From Tardiphaga sp. vice304 (GTDB taxonomy: Bacteria; Pseudomonadota; Alphaproteobacteria; Rhizobiales; Xanthobacteraceae), in the NCBI RefSeq assembly GCF_007018905.1, contig NZ_CP041402.1, positions 3,894,001 to 3,958,000 on the forward strand: DNA of 64,000 nt, written 5' to 3'. Shown one piece after another: positions 61,095-64,000 of the stretch (its first letter is position 1; every line of letters begins with the position of its first letter). The position numbers and the translations under genes are program-made. A model generated the notes under the pieces. The model had not been told where the DNA came from and did no database searches. It was given only the letters and a program-made list of their open reading frames with translations.

Positions 61095-61299
61095 TGCACA
61101 AGGAAAAGGCAGTCTGCGCGCCATAGGCGGTGCACGGACGGCAATCCAAGGCTAAAACACTGGCACAGCTCTTGCTCCGCTGCATAAAGTCCGTTTCGAC
61201 AGTGAGAACCATGAAAAATATCTGCAACGAGCCCAAATCGCTTCCGAACCCGCGCTGCCAGACGTCGTCGACGTCGGCCTGCGCCTGTTAGGAACGTCC

Positions 61300-62241
61300 A
61301 TGCTTGGCTACCTCATTCGTCGCGTTCTCGCCGCCATTCCCGTCATGGGCGTGGTCGCGCTGTTCGTGTTCCTGTTGCTGCGGCTGACGCCCGGCGATCC
61401 CGCAGCGATTCTCGCTGGCGATAATGCGACGGCGGAACAGCTCGATCGCATCCGCACCCAGCTCGGCCTCAACGAGCCGCTCTATACACAGTTCTTTTCC
61501 TGGATCGGCCGGCTGCTGCACGGCGATCTCGGCACCTCGCTGATCTCCAACGTGCCGGTGATGCAGATGATCGGCCAGCGCGTCGAACCCTCGATATCAG
61601 TCGCATTGAGCGTCATGCTGGTATCGATTCTTGTCGCCGTGCCGCTCGGCGTCATCGCGGCGTGGAAGCACGGCACCTGGATCGACCGCTTCGTGATGGC
61701 ACTGTCGGTGATCGGCTTCTCGGTCCCGGTGTTCGTGATCGGGTATGTGCTGATCCAGATTTTCGCGATCGAATTGCGCTGGGTCCCCGTGCAGGGCTTC
61801 CGGAGTATCTTCAAGGGATTCGGGCCGTTCTTCGAACGCATCGTCCTGCCGACGATCGCTCTGTCCTTTATCTATGTCGCGCTGATCGCCCGCATGACCC
61901 GCGCCGCGATGCTCGGCGTGCTCAATGAGGACTATGTCCGCACCGCGCGCGCCAAGGGCATCAACGAGTCCGGCGTTCTGCTGCGCCATGCGCTGCGCAA
62001 TGCGGCCGTGCCCGTCATCACCGTGATCGGCACCGGCTTTGCGCTGCTAATCTCCGGCGTCGTCGTCACCGAGAGCGTGTTCAACCTGCCCGGCGTCGGG
62101 CGGCTGACGGTGGACGCGGTCCTGGCGCGGGACTTCCCCGTGATCCAGGCGATGATCCTGCTGACCTCCGGCATTTACGTCCTGGTCAATTTGCTGATCG
62201 ATCTTGCGTATTCGCTGCTCGATCCCAGAATTCGTTACTAG
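61300..62241 (+). CDS. ABC transporter permease (DppB/OppB type)
   Basis: This 313-aa inner-membrane protein has six transmembrane helices and the N-terminal pattern of oligopeptide permeases (LIRRVLAAIPVMGVVALFVF, TPGDPAAILAG). The EAA loop that docks on the ATPase is visible as DYVRTARAKGINESGVLLRH. It is expected to form a heterodimer with the next gene product. It starts at ATG 61300, 205 bp after the M20 gene. Confidence 0.95.
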   Translation: MLGYLIRRVLAAIPVMGVVALFVFLLLRLTPGDPAAILAGDNATAEQLDRIRTQLGLNEPLYTQFFSWIGRLLHGDLGTSLISNVPVMQMIGQRVEPSISVALSVMLVSILVAVPLGVIAAWKHGTWIDRFVMALSVIGFSVPVFVIGYVLIQIFAIELRWVPVQGFRSIFKGFGPFFERIVLPTIALSFIYVALIARMTRAAMLGVLNEDYVRTARAKGINESGVLLRHALRNAAVPVITVIGTGFALLISGVVVTESVFNLPGVGRLTVDAVLARDFPVIQAMILLTSGIYVLVNLLIDLAYSLLDPRIRY

Positions 62242-62251
62242 GAATCCGTCA

Positions 62252-63136
62252 ATGGCGACCGAAACACTTCCCAACACGGCCCTGCCGACGCGCGCCGGGC
62301 CGTCCCTCGGCTTCCTCACCTCGACGCCGATCATCGCGGTGGCGACGGCATGCCTTGCGCTGGTGATCCTGTCGGCGATCTTCGCGCCGTGGCTGACCTC
62401 GCATGATCCCCAATTGCTGCTGCCGGCAGAGCGGCTGAAGCCGTCGAGCTCCAAATACCTGCTCGGCACCGACGCCTACGGCCGCGACGTGCTGGCGCGC
62501 ATTCTCTATGGCGGCCGCATCTCGCTCCTGATCGGCCTCGGCGCCGCGGGCATCAGCGTCGCCATCGGTCTGGTGATCGGCCTGGTGTCCGGCTTCTTCA
62601 AATGGGTCGATGCCATCCTGATGCGCGTGATGGACGGCTTGATGGCGATGCCGAGCGTGCTGCTCGCCATCGCCGTGGTGTCGCTGTCCGGCGCCAGCCT
62701 GACCACCGTGATGATCGCGATCACGATCCCGGAAATCCCGCGCGTCGCGCGCCTGGTACGCTCCGTCGTGCTGTCGGCGCGCGAGGAGCCCTATGTGGAA
62801 GCCGCGATCTCGCTCGGCTCCAGCCTGCCGAAGATCATGTGGCGGCATCTGATGCCGAACACCGTGGCGCCCTTGATCGTCCAGGGTACCTACATCGCGG
62901 CCTCCGCCATTCTCACCGAAGCGATCCTGTCGTTCCTCGGCGCCGGCATCAGCCCGGAAACGCCGACCTGGGGCAACATCATGGCCGAGGGCCGCGCCTT
63001 CTTCCAGATCAAGCCGTCGCTGATCTTCTGGCCGGGCCTGCTGCTGTCGATCGCGATCCTCTCCGTCAACCTGATCGGCGACGCGGCGCGCGATGCGCTC
63101 GATCCCCGCATGAAGCAGCGGGAGGCCGGCAAGTGA
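62252..63136 (+). CDS. ABC transporter permease (DppC/OppC type)
   Basis: This 294-aa partner permease has six helices, an N-terminal Dpp/OppC-type region (LLGTDAYGRDVLARILYGGR) and the EAA loop EEPYVEAAISLGSSLPKIMW. It starts at ATG 62252, 10 nt after the first permease stop, and overlaps the ATPase start by 4 nt, so the three are translated together. Confidence 0.95.
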   Translation: MATETLPNTALPTRAGPSLGFLTSTPIIAVATACLALVILSAIFAPWLTSHDPQLLLPAERLKPSSSKYLLGTDAYGRDVLARILYGGRISLLIGLGAAGISVAIGLVIGLVSGFFKWVDAILMRVMDGLMAMPSVLLAIAVVSLSGASLTTVMIAITIPEIPRVARLVRSVVLSAREEPYVEAAISLGSSLPKIMWRHLMPNTVAPLIVQGTYIAASAILTEAILSFLGAGISPETPTWGNIMAEGRAFFQIKPSLIFWPGLLLSIAILSVNLIGDAARDALDPRMKQREAGK

Positions 63137-64000
63137 ACGACCACGTGAACGCACCGATGAACGATCAACTGACCCAACAGCTCGGCAAGGCCGTCAACAC
63201 CAGCCCGCTGGTGCTCGAAGTCGACAATCTCATTGTCGGCGTCGGCAAGGACGGCAAAGGCAAAAGGATCATCGACGGCATCTCGCTGCAGGTCCGCCAG
63301 GGCGAAACACTGTGCGTGGTGGGCGAGAGCGGCTCCGGCAAGTCGGTGACTTCGCTGGCGACGATGGGCCTGCTGCCCCGGGATTCGCTGAAGGCGACCG
63401 GCGGCAGCATCAAGCTGGTCGGCGAGGATGTATTGCAGGCCAGCGACCGACGGCTGCGGCAGTTGCGCGCCACCACGATGGCGATGATCTTCCAGGAGCC
63501 GATGACGGCGCTCAATCCCGTCGTCCCGGTCGGCAACCAGATCGACGAGGTGCTGCGCACCCATACCGACCTGAATTCGACGGCGCGCAAGAAGCGCATC
63601 CTCGACATGATGGACCAGGTCCGCCTGCCCGACGTGACCCGGATTTTCAAATCCTATCCGCACCGCCTGTCCGGCGGCCAGCGCCAGCGCATCATGATCG
63701 CAATGGCCCTGGTGCTGGAGCCCAAGCTGCTGATCGCCGACGAGCCGACCACCGCGCTCGACGTCACCACGCAGAAGCAGATCCTGTCCTTGATGCGCGA
63801 TTTGCAGAAGGACCATGGCACCGCCGTGCTGTTCATCACCCACGACATGGGCGTGGTCGCCGAGATCGCCGATCGCGTCGCCGTGATGCGCCAGGGCCGG
63901 CTGGTCGAAACCGGCACGCTCGACGGCATCCTGCGCGCGCCGACGGAGGAATATACCCGCAACCTGCTGCAGGCGGTGCCGAGCCTGGTGCCGCGCCACG
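63133..64000 (+). CDS. ABC transporter ATP-binding protein (DppD/OppD type), partial at right edge
   Basis: The frame runs from GTG 63133 (overlapping the permease stop) to the window edge, 289 codons. All nucleotide-binding motifs are present: Walker A GESGSGKS, the Q-loop MIFQEPMTALNPV, signature LSGGQRQR, Walker B LLIADEPTTALD and the H-loop FITHDMG. The C-terminal peptide-transporter signature (YTRNLLQAVPSLVP) begins just before the edge. The remaining residues, possibly a fused second ATPase, lie outside. Confidence 0.95.
   Translation, partial: MNDHVNAPMNDQLTQQLGKAVNTSPLVLEVDNLIVGVGKDGKGKRIIDGISLQVRQGETLCVVGESGSGKSVTSLATMGLLPRDSLKATGGSIKLVGEDVLQASDRRLRQLRATTMAMIFQEPMTALNPVVPVGNQIDEVLRTHTDLNSTARKKRILDMMDQVRLPDVTRIFKSYPHRLSGGQRQRIMIAMALVLEPKLLIADEPTTALDVTTQKQILSLMRDLQKDHGTAVLFITHDMGVVAEIADRVAVMRQGRLVETGTLDGILRAPTEEYTRNLLQAVPSLVPRH

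Noticed and set aside
61211..61291. 26-codon Cys-rich frame (MKNICNEPKSLPNPRCQTSS start) 8 nt before the DppB-type permease
   Set aside because: Could be a leader peptide but there is no ribosome-binding site, no regulatory hairpin and no conserved pattern visible.

Overview
The window is high-GC, densely packed chromosomal DNA from an alphaproteobacterium, most likely the Bradyrhizobium/Rhodopseudomonas/Tardiphaga group (Nitrobacteraceae). The indications are family-typical proteins (DUF982, DUF3126, PAS_5, PilZ, BTLCP-type cysteine peptidase, Omp25/31-like barrel, DUF2336), many small secreted Gly/Tyr- or His-rich proteins, and several kinds of long palindromic intergenic repeat. No insertion sequence, integrase, prophage, rRNA or CRISPR array was seen. 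Four tRNAs are present: Gly-TCC, Tyr-GTA, Thr-TGT and Leu-TAA.

Layout. 0-8.3 kb holds catabolic genes: an acyl-CoA synthetase cut by the left edge, an acyl-CoA dehydrogenase, a divergent LysR regulator, a decayed molybdenum-hydroxylase remnant, an M20 peptidase, a GMC oxidoreductase broken by one in-frame TAA, and an NmrA-like reductase. 8.2-11.4 kb is a three-gene uracil-catabolism (URC-type) cluster: GTP-cyclohydrolase-II-like Urc1, DUF1688/Urc4 and uracil phosphoribosyltransferase. 11.7-24 kb mixes a PRC-barrel protein, a frameshifted Tat-exported GH1 beta-glucosidase, DUF421, RlmB, several small envelope proteins, a YefM/YoeB toxin-antitoxin pair with a visible operator, an outer-membrane barrel, and two beta-lactamase-fold serine hydrolases.

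24-43.5 kb is mostly housekeeping and signalling: NAD kinase, an overlapping CheY-like/Hpt pair, DUF2336, a lytic transglycosylase, HisI, FolE, an IscU/NifU-like scaffold, a ClpP-fold secreted protein, YidD, an MFS pump, ThrS with a coupled small gene, a nitroreductase, a PAS-GGDEF-EAL protein, a patatin, a CBS protein and a rhomboid protease. 43.6-45.8 kb looks like a small acquired island: one TIM-barrel glycosidase with an AT-rich upstream region and a perfect 10-bp inverted repeat. 45.8-57.9 kb holds regulators (PAS_5, PilZ), a transglutaminase-like peptidase, DUF982, an RMF/CrpP-like small protein, gamma carbonic anhydrase, CysE, an alpha/beta hydrolase, a zinc-finger protein and an FAD monooxygenase. 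58 kb to the right edge is a peptide-uptake locus: a divergent substrate-binding protein, an M20 peptidase, two permeases and an ATPase cut by the right edge.

Most noteworthy: the bacterial URC cluster with an operator-like repeat and 5' hairpin; three genes caught at different stages of decay (nonsense, frameshift, deletion remnant); the toxin-antitoxin operator; the regulated glycosidase island; a triplicated stop-codon repeat after the porin; and four very short membrane or RMF-like proteins (31, 35, 58 and 56 aa). No wholly new multi-gene system could be demonstrated from sequence alone.
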